Positions 10,018 to 21,963 of a stretch of DNA of 64,000 nt are shown in pieces. The notes beneath the pieces were generated by a model. That model worked only from the letters and a program-made list of their open reading frames with translations. It searched no databases and was not told the origin of the DNA. Position numbers and translations under genes: made by a program. The DNA lies in contig CM017558.1 in NCBI GenBank assembly GCA_007844125.1, forward strand, positions 27,485,478-27,549,477, in the 5' to 3' direction. Source of the stretch: Sinonovacula constricta (lineage: Eukaryota > Mollusca > Bivalvia > Cardiida > Solecurtidae). Each line of letters begins with the position of its first letter. Position 1 is the first letter of the stretch.

Positions 10018-10722
10018 CGTTGGGAACCAGCGATTGCGGTGACACACCTCCGCAAAACAGACCAATGAGAAAGCTATTATTATGAGAACTGCTTCCGGGT
10101 CAGCAATTCAAGATGGAAACTGTCTGAAAGAGAACAACACAGCGTTCGGATGTTGAGGGAATGCATTGCAAGTAGCCACTTTTGCAGAAAATCGTTACCC
10201 GTGAGTATTAAATAAACATATTATTTATTGACGGGCATCGATATTTGCCTCAAATAAGGAAGGGGTGTGACTTGTGCAATTGTATCGTCCATTGAACGTA
10301 AAACTCAAGGCTTCGGTCACATCGTGTCCTAGACAGGTTTCCAAGCAGTTTGGTGACTCGCTGACTTTTTGTAGTTCATGTTAGGTACGAAATCGGTACG
10401 GCGACATGATGGCCTATTTATTCCGCTTTGTTTAAGCATTGTTTTCCAAAAATCGACCGGGAAATGTGTTGACAGTGAAGCTTCGAGTAGGGCCATGTCA
10501 GTTTTCCGTTAGATTTGGACCTCCTAGTTATATACCTTTTCATGTTTTATTATATCAATTTCTTTTTTTTTTTAGAAACATGGTATTTTGTTAGAAAATG
10601 ACTTTTAGATATGATTTAGGTTGAAATATGTGAGGGTTGTAGAGTGGGTAAGGGGGTGGGTCTGGGTAGTAGAGTGGGTCCAGGGGGGGGGGGGTGTCTT
10701 GGACACACGCCGGTAGCCTGTG
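10018..10722 (-). repeat. Right terminal inverted repeat (~705 bp)
   Basis: Reverse complement of 1804-2498. It is about ten bases longer, mainly because of a 12-base insertion near 10281-10292 (TATCGTCCATTG) that partly repeats its neighbours, offset by a shorter homopolymer at the tip. Confidence 0.95.
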
Positions 10723-10730
10723 TTGCATCC
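10723..10730. repeat. Target site duplication, right copy (TTGCATCC)
   Basis: Identical to 1796-1803. Removing the element and one copy predicts an empty site reading CTTTTATTGCATCCTATACT. Confidence 0.93.
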
Positions 10731-11383
10731 TATACTGGGGAAATAAGGCAGGTTGACAATTAGTCATGTTAGTCTAGCCTGTTCATTTGTGTAAAAACGT
10801 CTTGTCAAGTAGTAATGGTCATACTTAACTTTCTAGTAATATAAGTACCACTGTATGATACCTATATTAGAATAGGAAATAAAGTATATTCATACCTAAG
10901 TTGCATTAATAGAAAATTAAAATAGTTACATACTAATTTCATAGTCATAAATGTCTCATACTAGCTTATATTGGTATGCTTTTGCAACAGAATGCTTGAA
11001 CTTATGTAACAACTTCATTTAAGTATTACTTGTATGCGTTTTATGCTTTTTATTGTTTGGTCTAGTCCAGTTTTCTAAGTTACTGGACCACTGTCCCAAC
11101 TCTCAAAAAACAGTTAATATTGAACCCTGCAATACCTAAAGACCACATTTATCTGGTTTAGAGATTCTACTCCCTAGTTGCGTATCGTTTCCTCCAACTT
11201 TCTAATATTTTCAGTTACCCAAGAATGGTAAATTCTTTCTATTCCATAACCAATAAATCAGATGTTTTTGTAAAGTTTTATTTGTGTTTGTTGCATCACA
11301 CCATCACAAGTATGGCGATATTGGCGATATCCAGCTAATTAATGGTGAACGATGACTGGATATTACCATCGGCGCTCCACATG

Positions 11384-11510
11384 CTATCTAAAATCCTCCA
11401 CACCTGAATGTTCGCGCACCAAACTGATCTTAAACCCGCGCGGCGTGGGACTAAGGAGTTTTAGTTGAGCGACTCTAACCGCTGAGCCACTTCCGGTCCC
11501 GCTGTGTCTG
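11384..11510 (-). repeat. tRNA-derived SINE-like sequence
   Basis: On the minus strand the sequence opens GGGACCGGAAGTGGCTCAGC and continues GGTTAGAG, an RNA polymerase III box-A-like head. A degenerate box B (GGGTTTAAGATC) follows about 40 bases later. The stem pairing of a functional tRNA is not present. Confidence 0.55.
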
Positions 11511-12439
11511 TAATAAATAGGGTTGAAATGAAATTTTATGTAGGGGAATTTTAGTACTGGAAGAAACGTCATAGCGAGATACGACATCAGCAAACATTTG
11601 CGATCCGATGACTAACCTGTTATTGATCTTAACCAATGCATGTTTTTTTTTTAATGAAAACACGCAAAGTTTTGTGATAATATCCAATTTGCTAACTCCT
11701 TTGCTAGCACACTGGGCTACAAATGAATGTGTGAAGACATACAAAAGCGTTCCATCATGCATTTCGAGTTTCTATGTATGTCACATGCGGTTTCTAATTG
11801 TACATGTCAACTTCAGGAACTTTTCGGAAGTCTCACAGAAAATCGGCCCAACTCACGGTTTTACGGAAAACTTTTCAAAGAAATTCAAAATTCTGAAAAT
11901 CAAAATTAATAGGTCCATAAAATCATTAATACACAGTCCATTGTAGGACACCTTTTGTGCAGATAACATCAGTATTGTCTACGCCTGGTAGAGGTTCTGT
12001 TGTATGTATCGATAGCCAATCGATGATTGTAACAATTCTTCATGAATTAGTCCTTAAAGTATATATTTAAGGTTAGTCGGCAGGAAAAGAATATAATGTG
12101 AACCATTTACAAAACAAAACTTGTTTGGTATATGTTGCAATACTCATAGGACTTTGTCATATATTCTTATTGAGTTAAACGGAGCTCTTCAGCATACATA
12201 CAAATACGATACACAGACACAACATACAAAACATAATTGCGTTTCCTTCTCTACAGTTTCAGCAGAAACGCCATCTAAAGGTACTTATTTCATTTAGTGC
12301 TAATACGATATGTCTGATATGAACTGAGAAAAATAAACTTGAATGTTACATTTACACGATTGTGTTATTTAAACATTACATAACAATTTTTGATAAATTA
12401 TTTAATTCGAAACTTCTTGACCGGAATAACTGTCCTGTA

Positions 12440-12660
12440 TTTTTTCCGTCAAAGGCCCAATTTTCGTTCAAAATTGGGTACAACACGGACAATGACAATC
12501 GGATAACCTCGGAAAATGCACGATTCATCTCTCGGATGTTTGTAGGTAGTCGGATCACCCCGACAGTTTCCCTAAATAGGACTACTTTTGTGACAGGCGT
12601 CAATTTAAAGATGGCTGCTTGGATGACATTTCACTGCAGTGTACAAACATTATTTTCTAC
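12440..12660 (+). repeat. Dispersed family B, partial copy 1
   Basis: Shares TCTCGGATGT...GTAGGTAGTCGGATCACC...TTTGTGACAGGCGTCAA and AAGATGGCTGCT with the copy at 62485-62895 and, reversed, with 53500-54060. Only the first half of the family is present here. Confidence 0.65.
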
Positions 12661-13262
12661 ATAACGCAATAAAAATACAGTGATATACTGAGCTACAGAA
12701 ATGCAAACTTACTGCCAACATATAGGGTGTTATCTGATTCATCAAACTTTCTCCAAAGCCTTTTGGCAACACGGTCAGCGTGTCTGTATTAAATTACTGT
12801 CACAACAAAACTTGTTTTACTTGTGTTCGAGAATTCAGTGTACAAGGAATGATTGTTAGAAATTCTATTTATATATCATGGACGTAATGTTTGCCTTTAC
12901 AAAACGTTCCAAAAATGTTGCTATCTACTTTCACCGCTAATCTCTAAATGGACGGTATTTCAATATAATTAAAACATGTCTAACAATTGTTTATATCCGA
13001 TCTAAATTGGTAAATTACGCCTAGAATCGTTGAATCTATAAAACAAGTATTAAAGTACAAACATCCACATTGTAATTAGATATGATTCATTTTAAATAAT
13101 TTTGTAACAAAGTCCGTTCATGTATGTATGCACATGTCACATGCTCGCTGAAGACGTGACGGGATGTCTATTACAAAAGTCGCCACGGTTACAGATGTGC
13201 TCCAGACAGTCACTTAGACCAGCTGCCGGTATCAGCCGACGTATTCAGCAGATTAATGACGC

Positions 13263-13870
13263 GCTCAGTCCCACCCGCGTGTTTTGTTTTGTTACGTGTA
13301 TTTCCTTTGAGGGACATTGGACTTTGGTTCTTCAATTCCATCTTCACATGAACAGGATGCTACAACCATTTATTCGTGTCTGGTCATGTTTATTAATGAT
13401 TCAGAAAGTCATTTTTATTTATAGTCAACCATTTTTGTGTAGTTTTTCAAATCGAAATAATACCACATTCTTTTCTAAACACTATGTGGACATTATTTTT
13501 CAATGACGTCACTACTTTCGTCATAACTTATAGAAAATATCAGCGCTTGGACATTTTGCATTCAAATAGATCGTTTTTCTTTTCATTGCTTGTATTTGAG
13601 AAACTCGTCATGAAGCGCGAGGTAAGAGCTCTGTAAAACCGGTTTAAGCACCCCAGTCGGTCCATATTGCCGACTGACCGTTGCAAGGCGGTAACTGTCG
13701 GGTTTGCTCTTTCCGTTAAATGACACATCACAAAATTTGTTCTTACTTTTCGCTTGGCTTGAATGTGAAATACCTTTGTTCTGTGCCTTTTCGGAGTTTT
13801 GTATATGTTGCAATGCTCATAGGACTTTGTTATATATTATTTTTCTTTACTTCAACATGTCCTGCCTTCA
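13263..13870 (+). repeat. Dispersed family A, copy 1
   Basis: A ~600-bp interspersed repeat. It runs from TTACGTGTATTTCCTTT, through ATGACGTCACTACTTTCGTC and CAGCGCTTGGACATTTT, to a core GAGCTCTGTAAAACCGG..CAGTCGG and CCGACTGACCGTT..AAGGCGGTAACTG. The core holds a perfect 7-bp stem (13654-13660 with 13670-13676). Short open frames inside are not conserved between copies, so it is treated as non-coding. Confidence 0.75.
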
Positions 13871-14284
13871 CGAGGTCATGCGAAAGTAGTGGTATTTTTG
13901 TATCAATGTAAGAATTAGACATAAGAATTAAAAAAATATTAAAAACAACATTCACTTTATATCTGAAAAGGCATTTAAGCATATTGTTATTGAAGGAATG
14001 ATTGTTTTCGTTTTCTAAGGAGACATTTTAAAACATTCTACAATTAAAATATAATGATTTCATTATCATGAGAAGGAAAAATATAATATTTTAATTGTCT
14101 TTAAAATAACTGGTACTAGTCAACGATAGACTTATTTTATTTTATAAGAACGTGACTTAGAATAGAAATATTGCAGTTTAAAAGGTTTATACACTTTACC
14201 TCTTAATTAAGATTCGTGAATATTTATTAAGACTAACTTGCATACCTAGTAATTTCAAATCTTGGCTAAGTGATAGCAATGCTT

Positions 14285-14960
14285 AGAGGATTTTGTCACA
14301 TATTCTTATTCATGATCACAACAATGTTACTTGTGCAGTGTGGCGGTAGTAAAAAATCTTCCCGTGCATGTTATCTATGTGGTCATTTAATTTATCCTTT
14401 AAGGATTGTTACGTGTATTTCCTTTGGTAGACATTATACTTTGGTTCCCCAATTCATTTTCACAGGACGCTACAACCATTTTCTATTCTCTGGTCATTTT
14501 TTTCTTGTTTCAAAAACTTAATTTCATTTAATATAATCAATTGTTTATAGCTCGTCTAATCGAAATAATACCTATCTTTCTTCTAAACACGATGCGGACA
14601 TTACCTTTCAATGACGTCACTACTTTCGTCAAAAAATATCAAACGAAACGTCAGCGCTTGGACATTTATTCCAATGAATCGGTTTTCTTTTCATTGCTTG
14701 CATTTTAGGAACCCATCAGAAAGTGCGAAGTTAGAGCTCTGTATAACCGGTTTATGCAGCCCAGTCGGTCCATATTAACGACTTGCCGTTCCGAGGCGGT
14801 AATTGTAGGGTTTGATCTTTTTGTTAAATGACTCATCATGGACTTGTTCTTACTTTTGCCTTTGGCTTGCATGTGAATGCCTTTGTCCTGTGCCTTTTTA
14901 AATTATGTATATGTGCCAATGCTCATAGGAGTTTTTCATATATATTTCAAATCCATTTTT
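14285..14960 (+). repeat. Dispersed family A, copy 2
   Basis: Tandem-like neighbour of copy 1 with the same order of blocks, extended at its start by a GATCACAACAATGTTACTTG block shared with the copy at 30735. The core hairpin has decayed here (AACGACTT in the second arm). Confidence 0.75.
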
Positions 14961-15810
14961 CTTTAAAATGCAGTTATGCGGCCATCAGACAGAACAAAAA
15001 GGGAGATCAGTTGACATAGGATGAGTGAAAGTAATTTTATCAATTGGTGTATTCTTTCTTTTATTTGGCGTAGCTGTCACATTTCACCGACTTAGAGATG
15101 CTGGCTTAATATAAGTTCGTACGAACATCAAAGCTGTCCGCATTGGAAGAGATTACCCATAGCGTCAATATATCCATCTAAACAAGAAACGCACCAATCA
15201 ACCAATGACTTATACGCATTGTGTGCAAAAGTCTGCCTTTAGCACGGTAGGCTACGTTCTTGCACAAATATAGTACTATTAAACATTCGGAACTCCTTGG
15301 CAATGCCTGCCGCAGCACTTTTTTCTCTAACTGTCCGAATAAATTTGCTCATTGAATGAAAGGGGAATTTTACTTCGATGGGTTATCGGACTTTTGTAGT
15401 TAACTTGTCATTTGCATTGGTGATTTAAAAGGCATTTTACAAATACAATTATAACAGTTTTATAATAATCTATGAAAGCATGAGGTAAACAAGGACTGGC
15501 AACCTTAGTTTGTGGGTTATATACAAAGGGCGTTTTACTGTTTTTAAAAGGGGAATCCTTATAACAAGACTAATTTAGCGATGCGTGTGCAGTGAATATG
15601 ATATTTTTGTCCGAAAATGCAAAATATGTTTGTGTATTGGTTCGTACGAGCTTATTTTCATTTAAACATAAACCGATTTATATATTGTGTTCATTAAAAC
15701 TTTGGTCCGTTTGAAGGCCTCACCAATGCCTCATAACCTTGTAAAGATATTCTTTGTTAATCGTTGCTTTTAATTATTAATCAACTATTTATTTTATCCT
15801 TTTATACTAG

Positions 15811-18800
15811 AAACCAAACTCACATCCAGTCTTCCACCGTCTTCACAACAACGTTTTACAGATGTATGTCAAATGGAAAAGGTGAAACCGTTTTGCAACA
15901 GTAGTGTATTCGGAAAAATATCCGTTCTTCGACAGTATGGATTGGATGGCCCCTTCTCACGAAGCCCACGAGATTTTCCCGTGCTGGTAACTGCTGCGGA
16001 CACGTCTCACTATCTGGAATCCCAGGGTCTTATCCAAGCACTGGACACACATATCAGACCTAAGGTTCCCGAGTTTAAACTCATCTACTATGACATCGGT
16101 CTGACACAAAAGGAAAGGCAACAGGTATGTGAATTTTATGCATTTGTATTGCCGCATGGCCCCGGCTACCTGCCGGCGCATACTTTACTGAAATATCAAA
16201 TGATCCACGTTAGCACATTTTTGTCGTTGTCTTTTTAAGTTTAATTGGACATACATTTGTGGTGTTTATTGCTTCCTTGCTTCCAAACTATTTTCTCGAT
16301 TCTGTGTGCATTACTTTAAACACAATAATAGTTCTTCTTGGTTTGTCCATTTTCTGCAGAGTTAGAAATCCCACAAATAGCCCCAAATTGCTAAATTTAA
16401 GTATCAGGGTATTTGGCAAAATTTCTGGGTCAAATCCTAAAATGTTGGTTGGTATTGATTGGAAGGTTTTCGGTTTCGGTGTACAGAGACGAAGGTCAAG
16501 GGCGCTGCAAATTTTTCAAATGCACAGAGTGTGTGTATGGACTAAGGTTAAGGATTTATTAATAAAATATGGGTGACTCCTGCTATATCTAAATGTGGAT
16601 AAAATCGACATTGCACAGAGCAGATTTCGTGACTTTTAATTTATTCCTTTATCTTTTTTGTGTTAACGCTATTGCATATAATATCGACTAACAGGACCTC
16701 ACACCTGAACATTGAGAAGTACTTAACCCACCACCGGACCATGCAGAAACAATGAAAAGTGATTTAACACACACGTATAAATGTACATTTGCGCTTCTTT
16801 TTAAATGATTAACTATCCAACTGCAATTGCCGGAATTGAAAGATTCTTCCTTGTTCAACATGCTATGGTGCCTTGGTAACAAAACGAACACAAATTCACA
16901 AAGGGAAATTCTAAACCTTTGAATGCTGAGACAAGGCAAACTAAAGTACATATGAACACAGGAAATAATACGTGTGTGAGTGCCGCAAACCAGAGTGCTG
17001 ACATCACTGTAGGTGCTCCGACCTGTGAAATTCTCCACCGAACTAACCGTATCAAATGTTATTGAAAAGCGAGAAACATAATATGACATAGACGCGAAGT
17101 CAGGTCATGGTACAGTACTTTATTTTTCAATGAAACATTGACAAAATGCCAGTAACACTGTTTTATACCGGTTCTTTAAAGACCAACAAGTTCACATCAC
17201 ACATATTAAATTATTTTCTTAATATAATGGCAGTTCAGCAACAGTAAACTTTTCTGAATCGCTAGAACCCGTTATCAAAGACAAGACGACTTATTATGGC
17301 CAGCATGAATCAGATTCCGTAAGTGGATAATTCACGAACAATATCTAACGTCGATCCGCATGTCGCCTGACCAATAATTTTCACCCCGATATACATTATG
17401 GGCGGAGCAATTCCTTCAAGGCTACAATAAAGTAACATCTGCGTATTTACCAAACTGGTAAAAATAACTACAACGACAACATCTATCGACCATGAAGCAA
17501 CAAATGTTACAAATAATTCAAGAAATTTCAATCTGCAAGATAGTGCCCGCTACAAGGATAGTGACCGTTTCTATAGCCACGCTTGCAGTGATACGAGTAA
17601 ATACTACAGAACCAGCGAATCGCATTGGAGAGGTCAGGGGGTAAGTTCTCAAAAGCGAGATGATCGAGACGCAGAATATACGCGTGAACAAGGGGGTTCC
17701 CGTCATTGACACGGGTTAGACAACGACAATTACCAGCGAACATAAGCTGTTGCCAAGAAGTTATCATTTTTCAACTTCATTCATACAGATTATGTAACAA
17801 TTCTGTTAACCAGCATGGTCTAGCGAGGTATAGTCATAATGTTTAAGAAGGTGCTGCGTTCGTGCATAAAAATCGAGACTTAAGAAGGCCACAGATTCCC
17901 TGATTTTGAAACATGTCTCAAGAACAAATCATTCATGTTTTGCAGTTATATGCCAGGTGAGCATTGTCGGTTGCTGTGCAATGTTGCCGAGCTCAGTGGC
18001 ACTGTCGCTAAAACCCGATATTATCTAACAATTATAGCTAAAAGTCAAAATAGTAGAATAGTATCCAGCAAATATAGCTTAAGGTAGCCGGAATAGAATA
18101 TTATTCAGCCAATAATAGCTAAATGCTGTCATTGTTAGGTTTTCTACAGCAGATAATAGCTGAAATCCGATATTCTCCAGCAAATAATAGCTGAAGTTGA
18201 CATAATGGGATTAAGTCTAAAATCTTAAGCGATATAGTGACGATGCAGTCTACAGATAAGACACATATATTAATTGTAGTAGGTTAGCATTCCTGAAAAT
18301 GACATATTTAAGTTTTCCACATAGAATGTTTTTATTTGTTTGTATTTATTTTTTTCAGTTAGTCAAGCACTGCGATTGCGAAGTGCGGTCTTTCTTGTTC
18401 AGTAATTACCCAAGTCACGTGAGAAAACTCAAGAATTATTCGTTTAAACCTGTCATCGTCGCAGTAAGTATATGTTGTTTAATTTCTTTTAAAACGGAGC
18501 CGAATCCTTACAGTAATTAACTGAATCATTCATTTATGTATCTATTCGTCAGACTGTATGTCTCTTTGCCTGGCTGCCTGTCCCTCTGTCTGTCTGCGTT
18601 CTTGCCTGTAGCCCGCCCATACGTCTGTTCGTCCGTACGTCTGTCATTTTTCTTCCTATCTGTCTGACTGACTGACTGTCTGTTTTTCTTTCTGTTTTTC
18701 TTTCTGTCCGTCTTCCTGTCCGTCCGTTGTACAACTGTTTGCCCGTACATCCGTCTGTCCGTCCATTTATTTAATTATTTACATATTTATACAATCCAGT

Positions 18801-20284
18801 TATTAATTTAATCATTCATTTATTCGTTTAATTATTCTGAATAATTTAATTAATTGAATCAATTATTTATTTATCAATTCGTCAGACTGTATGTCTCTTT
18901 GCCTGCCTGCCTGTCCCTCTGTCTGTCTGCGTTCTTGCCTGTAGGCCGCCCATACGTCTGTTCGTCCGTACGTCTCTTTTTTCTGCCTATCTGTCTGACT
19001 GACTGACTTTCTGTTTTTCTTTTTGTTTTTCTTTCTGTCTGTCTTCCTGTCCGTACGTTGTACGACTGTTTGCCCGCCCATCCGTCCATTTATTTAATTA
19101 TTTACATATTTATACAATCCAGTTAATAATTTAATCATTCATTTATTCGTTTAATTATTCTTCTATATTTGTTCATTTGTATTATTTATTTAATTCCACT
19201 ATTCATTTATTTATTTAGTCATTTGTCAAATTTGAAAATTAGGGACTTTGTAAACTAGTGTTTGTTGGTTATAATGTTCACGTGCTTAATGTATCACGAC
19301 ACCGTGTTATTGTTTGCAGATAATGTAATTTAGTATCACTTTCTTCTTCATTTTATAATATGCCTTGAACAGCTGGCTTGCTATCAGACCAGATCCATAA
19401 TCTTGACTCCTGTCCAACCATCGAACTATTCCTGAATTATAGCGATGTTCAGCTGTTTTTGGTGGATAAAGATCTCAGATAGTGTCTGGGTAGAGCCACC
19501 GGCGCACCACAAGTCAGCTGGATAACCTTCGCACATTAAGTCCATTGCCATGAACGGGACTCGAATCCACGAGGTAGAAGGCTAAGCAGGAAGATGATAG
19601 AATGTTAGTATGCGCAATATTGAAAGAATTAAGAGAAAGAATAAGGTCCTTGCAAAACGGGTAAACAGAAGGAATTCAATCAGCAAATCCAAAAGTTGAT
19701 AAGAGCTAATTTATCAAACAATATTGTTCACACATTCAAAATGCTTTACTTCCAACACTCTAATTAATACCTTTCAGACCGTCATGCAGGAGTATAGCGC
19801 TGTTTGGTGGGTGGACGCGTCGATAAGGATTCGTGATGACGTCACTTCCGGTATACAGCAACTGCAGAAGGATGGAATAGTGTTCTTCAACCAACGAACA
19901 CCATTAGGAGCCCCTGTGAGCAGAACCTCACCTCACATGTTTAACTACTTCAACGCTCCTCCATCATTCTACCTTGACTACAAAGAGCTCGCAAGTGGTT
20001 GCCTTATGTTCAAATCTTGTGACGTCACAGATTTCGTGTTGACGTTATGGGTGACATGTGCTTTGTTGCCAGATTGTATCAGTCCAGAGGGGGCTTTACT
20101 CTTTTGTAGATCCGCCAGCAACATCACATTGGCCAATGTGGGAAAATGTCATCGTTATGATCAGTCTATCTTGAACATTTTGCTTTGGAAATTATTTTCA
20201 AAAACCCCCTTTTGCTATGGGGAAACTAAATGGCTGGCTGTTGCAAGAGGTAATAAAGTGAAATATTTCCCAGAAAACGATTAA
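15811..20284 (+). CDS. DUF1647-type glycosyltransferase-like protein, 5' partial
   Basis: Three exons in phase: 15811-16124, 18359-18463 and 19778-20284, with acceptors ATACTAG, TTTTTTCAG and CCTTTCAG and donors GTATGT and GTAAGT. Together they encode about 305 residues. Recognisable blocks are PVLVTAADTSHY, FKLIYYDIGLT, CDCEVRSF, YPSHVRKLKNYSFKPVIVA, AVWWVDASIRI and CHRYDQSILNILL. This order fits the DUF1647 family of animal proteins, thought to be Golgi-type glycosyltransferases; the activity is not established for this gene. Exon 1 shown here is open at its 5' end (two bases in from the acceptor), so an upstream exon, probably with a signal anchor, is missing from my model. An in-frame ATG at 15873 exists but the conserved frame already runs before it. 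The donor substrate is unknown. Confidence 0.75.
17303..17770 (-). pseudogene. Possible degenerate multi-pass membrane protein remnant
   Basis: On the minus strand two adjacent frames give hydrophobic stretches. The first (17767-17518, switching frame near 17700) contains IFCVSIISLLRTYPLTSP and SVAIETVTILVAG. The second (17531-17310) contains FVTFVASWSIDVVVVVIF and PPIMYIGVKII. The pattern recalls a rhodopsin-like receptor, but no diagnostic motif is intact. It lies within an intron of the DUF1647-type gene, opposite strand. It could also be chance hydrophobic translation. Confidence 0.2.
18020..18200. repeat. Degenerate short tandem repeat with AATAATAGCT core
   Basis: About five copies of a CAGCAAATAATAGCTGAA-like unit spaced roughly 50-60 bases apart, with drifting intervening sequence. 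Located in an intron of the DUF1647-type gene. Confidence 0.5.
18527..19163. repeat. Two-copy tandem duplication, 343-bp period, CTGT/CCGT-rich
   Basis: The block beginning CGTCAGACTGTATGTCTC occurs at 18547 and again at 18890. Each copy carries a pyrimidine-rich minisatellite of CTGTCTGT and CCGTCCGT runs and an AT-rich tail ending TTCGTTTAATTATTCT. The open frames rich in Arg, Gln, Thr and Lys on the minus strand are by-products of this composition. Confidence 0.85.
19443..19593 (-). repeat. Dispersed SINE family D, copy 1
   Basis: Reverse-oriented element whose tRNA-like end contains GGGACTCGAATCCACGAGG (box-B-like) and whose body contains GTCTGGGTAGAGCCACC. The same body and box B occur at 39865-40013, 49735-49905 and, in part, 60487-60600 and 63826-63950. 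Lies just upstream of the last exon of the DUF1647-type gene. Confidence 0.7.
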
Positions 20285-21962
20285 ACGAATCGAAAGTTTC
20301 CCATTTGAATATCTTAATCATACAGGACAACTGTCAGGAAAAAATAAGTTCATCTGATGAGTTGCCGACAGACATTTAACGCACATACTTTCTGTGTACC
20401 CCTATTTGACCATTTTAAGCTTGCAGTTTGGTGTTACGTGTTGTATTCTTCGTAATATATACTGAAAGTCTCTAAGTATTTTTGTATTGTGTGTTGTTTT
20501 GTTTTATTTTTCGCCAAAAGTATCGATATATGAAAGAAAAATGCAATCGATAGGATATATTGTTCTACCCGTGCATGTGAAGTCTATAGTTTTTTTAAGA
20601 AAATGATAGCCACTTGATTAATTTTTGTTAATTCCAAATCTTTTAAAGTAATTATGCTTTGACTGACGGTTCTTTACATTACCTCTGTTACAAATAGTGT
20701 GTCTTTGAGCCATGTGACTAATTATGGCAGGTTTAACTTCATTTAGAAATTCGGAAAATTCCATTTTTACAAAAAATGCTACTTACAAATCTTTTAATCT
20801 ATAAATAGGTTAACTATAATTATTTAAATACTATATAGATAGAGACGACATCACGTAATATTTCAAAACCTGTTTTAAACTTATCCGCCATATCGATAAG
20901 GTCTTGGACGCCATCGTTAACATCAGTCGCAATCTTTCTCATTGTGAGGTGTGTAGTTGGAGATGTCCACGTTTAAAAAAGTGGCAGATGTTACCACTGA
21001 GTAATACTAGCATAAACGGAAACTATTGACATACCAAAGAATTCCGATGATAAGGTTTATTTATTTCATCAAATAAGGTATTGGCCTATTAGCGAATTGT
21101 ACGTATGACTATTTTTACCACATAAAATATTAGCATACATGGGAATTCCGTTGACGTGTAACTATTTTGTCAAGTAAAATATTGACATACCGGCGAATTC
21201 CTTTTGTTTCGATTTTTCAACATTAAATAATTTTGTATTCTTATTTTTTGGCGAATAATAGGAGAAAGGGTGTTAACAATAAGCATATATTGTAATATCA
21301 AAAATATTATAACAACATATTATTTTTCGGTCTAATGTTTATGTTTCATTCATTTGCTCTTTTCCTTTTAAATGCCCATGGTATTTTCCTTTTTTGTTAG
21401 ATAAAATGGGTAAGATAAAATGGGTTAGCTTAGATGGGTTAGAAAAAATGGGTTAGATAAAATGGGTTATCTAAAATGCCATTTCTAAATGTACTATTTT
21501 TAATATTAATAGCCCGCTAGCATCAAAAGATCACAGAATGGACTAAAGCAGTTGAGTCTGAACACATAAACATGAAATGCTGAAAAGCGTTGTTTTAGGG
21601 CAGTGTAAGATTAAAAATGCAAGCGTTTGAACGGCATGCAAACAATGGTCACTTTAAATTATTCCGTGGTAAATCATTCAAACCCATTGGAAAGCAGGTA
21701 GAAACATCGGATTTTAAAAACTTAACTAAACTCCTATATAAATATGTTCATAAGTGCTAACATACGCGACCAAAATGCACTGAGTTTAAAACATCCTACC
21801 AGATTAACTTTGACAACTTTACGAACTTGATCTGAGTCTATATCCCTAGTTCAAACGAGGTACAGAACCTCAAAAGGCAGTGAGGCTCCCACGTAGAATT
21901 TGTTTGCCTACTATAATGCATATTCAGTGAAACAAGGGATTGTAAGTTTATACAAGTGAAGT
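20285..21962. other. AT-rich spacer downstream of the DUF1647-type gene
   Basis: No gene supported. Contains loosely repeated CATACC..GAATTCC blocks (about 20990-21200) and a short ATGGGTTAGATAAA tandem run at 21404-21480. The run contains GGGTTAG by chance but is not a telomere array. Confidence 0.5.
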
Positions 21963-21963
21963 A

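Larger units (their letters stand above)
1804..10722. mobile_element. Complete P-superfamily DNA transposon with helicase-PHD gene
   Basis: The element is 8,919 bp, begins CACAGGC and ends GCCTGTG, and is flanked by a perfect 8-bp duplication. Its terminal inverted repeats are about 700 bp and nearly identical, so insertion or gene conversion was recent. It holds two genes. The plus-strand gene is a four-exon PIF1 helicase with a C-terminal PHD finger (2572-9517). The minus-strand gene is a P/THAP9-type transposase (about 4868-7253), inside the helicase gene's third intron. A 136-bp second copy of part of the transposase lies at 9615-9750, and a small inverted-repeat element sits at 7540-7766. 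Classic P elements are known to have ~31-bp ends, an 8-bp duplication and one gene; the long ends and the helicase gene are not typical. Confidence 0.92.
10731..15810. other. Repeat-bearing spacer between transposon and DUF1647-type gene
   Basis: No gene supported. The spacer contains a tRNA-derived SINE-like stretch (11384-11510), a partial member of dispersed family B (12440-12660) and members of dispersed family A (about 12118-12178, 13263-13870, 14285-14960). Upstream exons of the gene at 15811 may lie here, but I could not identify them. Confidence 0.5.

Noticed and set aside
1804..10722. Helitron identity, suggested by the PIF1 helicase
   Set aside because: There is no Rep/HUH domain, the element has long inverted ends and an 8-bp duplication, and the second gene has P-type transposase motifs.
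1804..10722. hAT or Kolobok superfamily identity
   Set aside because: An 8-bp duplication also fits hAT, but the IDEMSI, SLDGAQSN and DISHVIKKIRN motifs are of the P/THAP9 type. Kolobok would give TTAA.
18526..19089. Overlapping minus-strand frames rich in Arg, Lys, Thr and Gln
   Set aside because: They result from the CTGT/CCGT repeat and show no codon constraint.
21404..21480. Possible interstitial telomere repeat
   Set aside because: The unit is ATGGGTTAGATAAA-like; GGGTTAG appears only inside this longer unit and not as a TTAGGG array.
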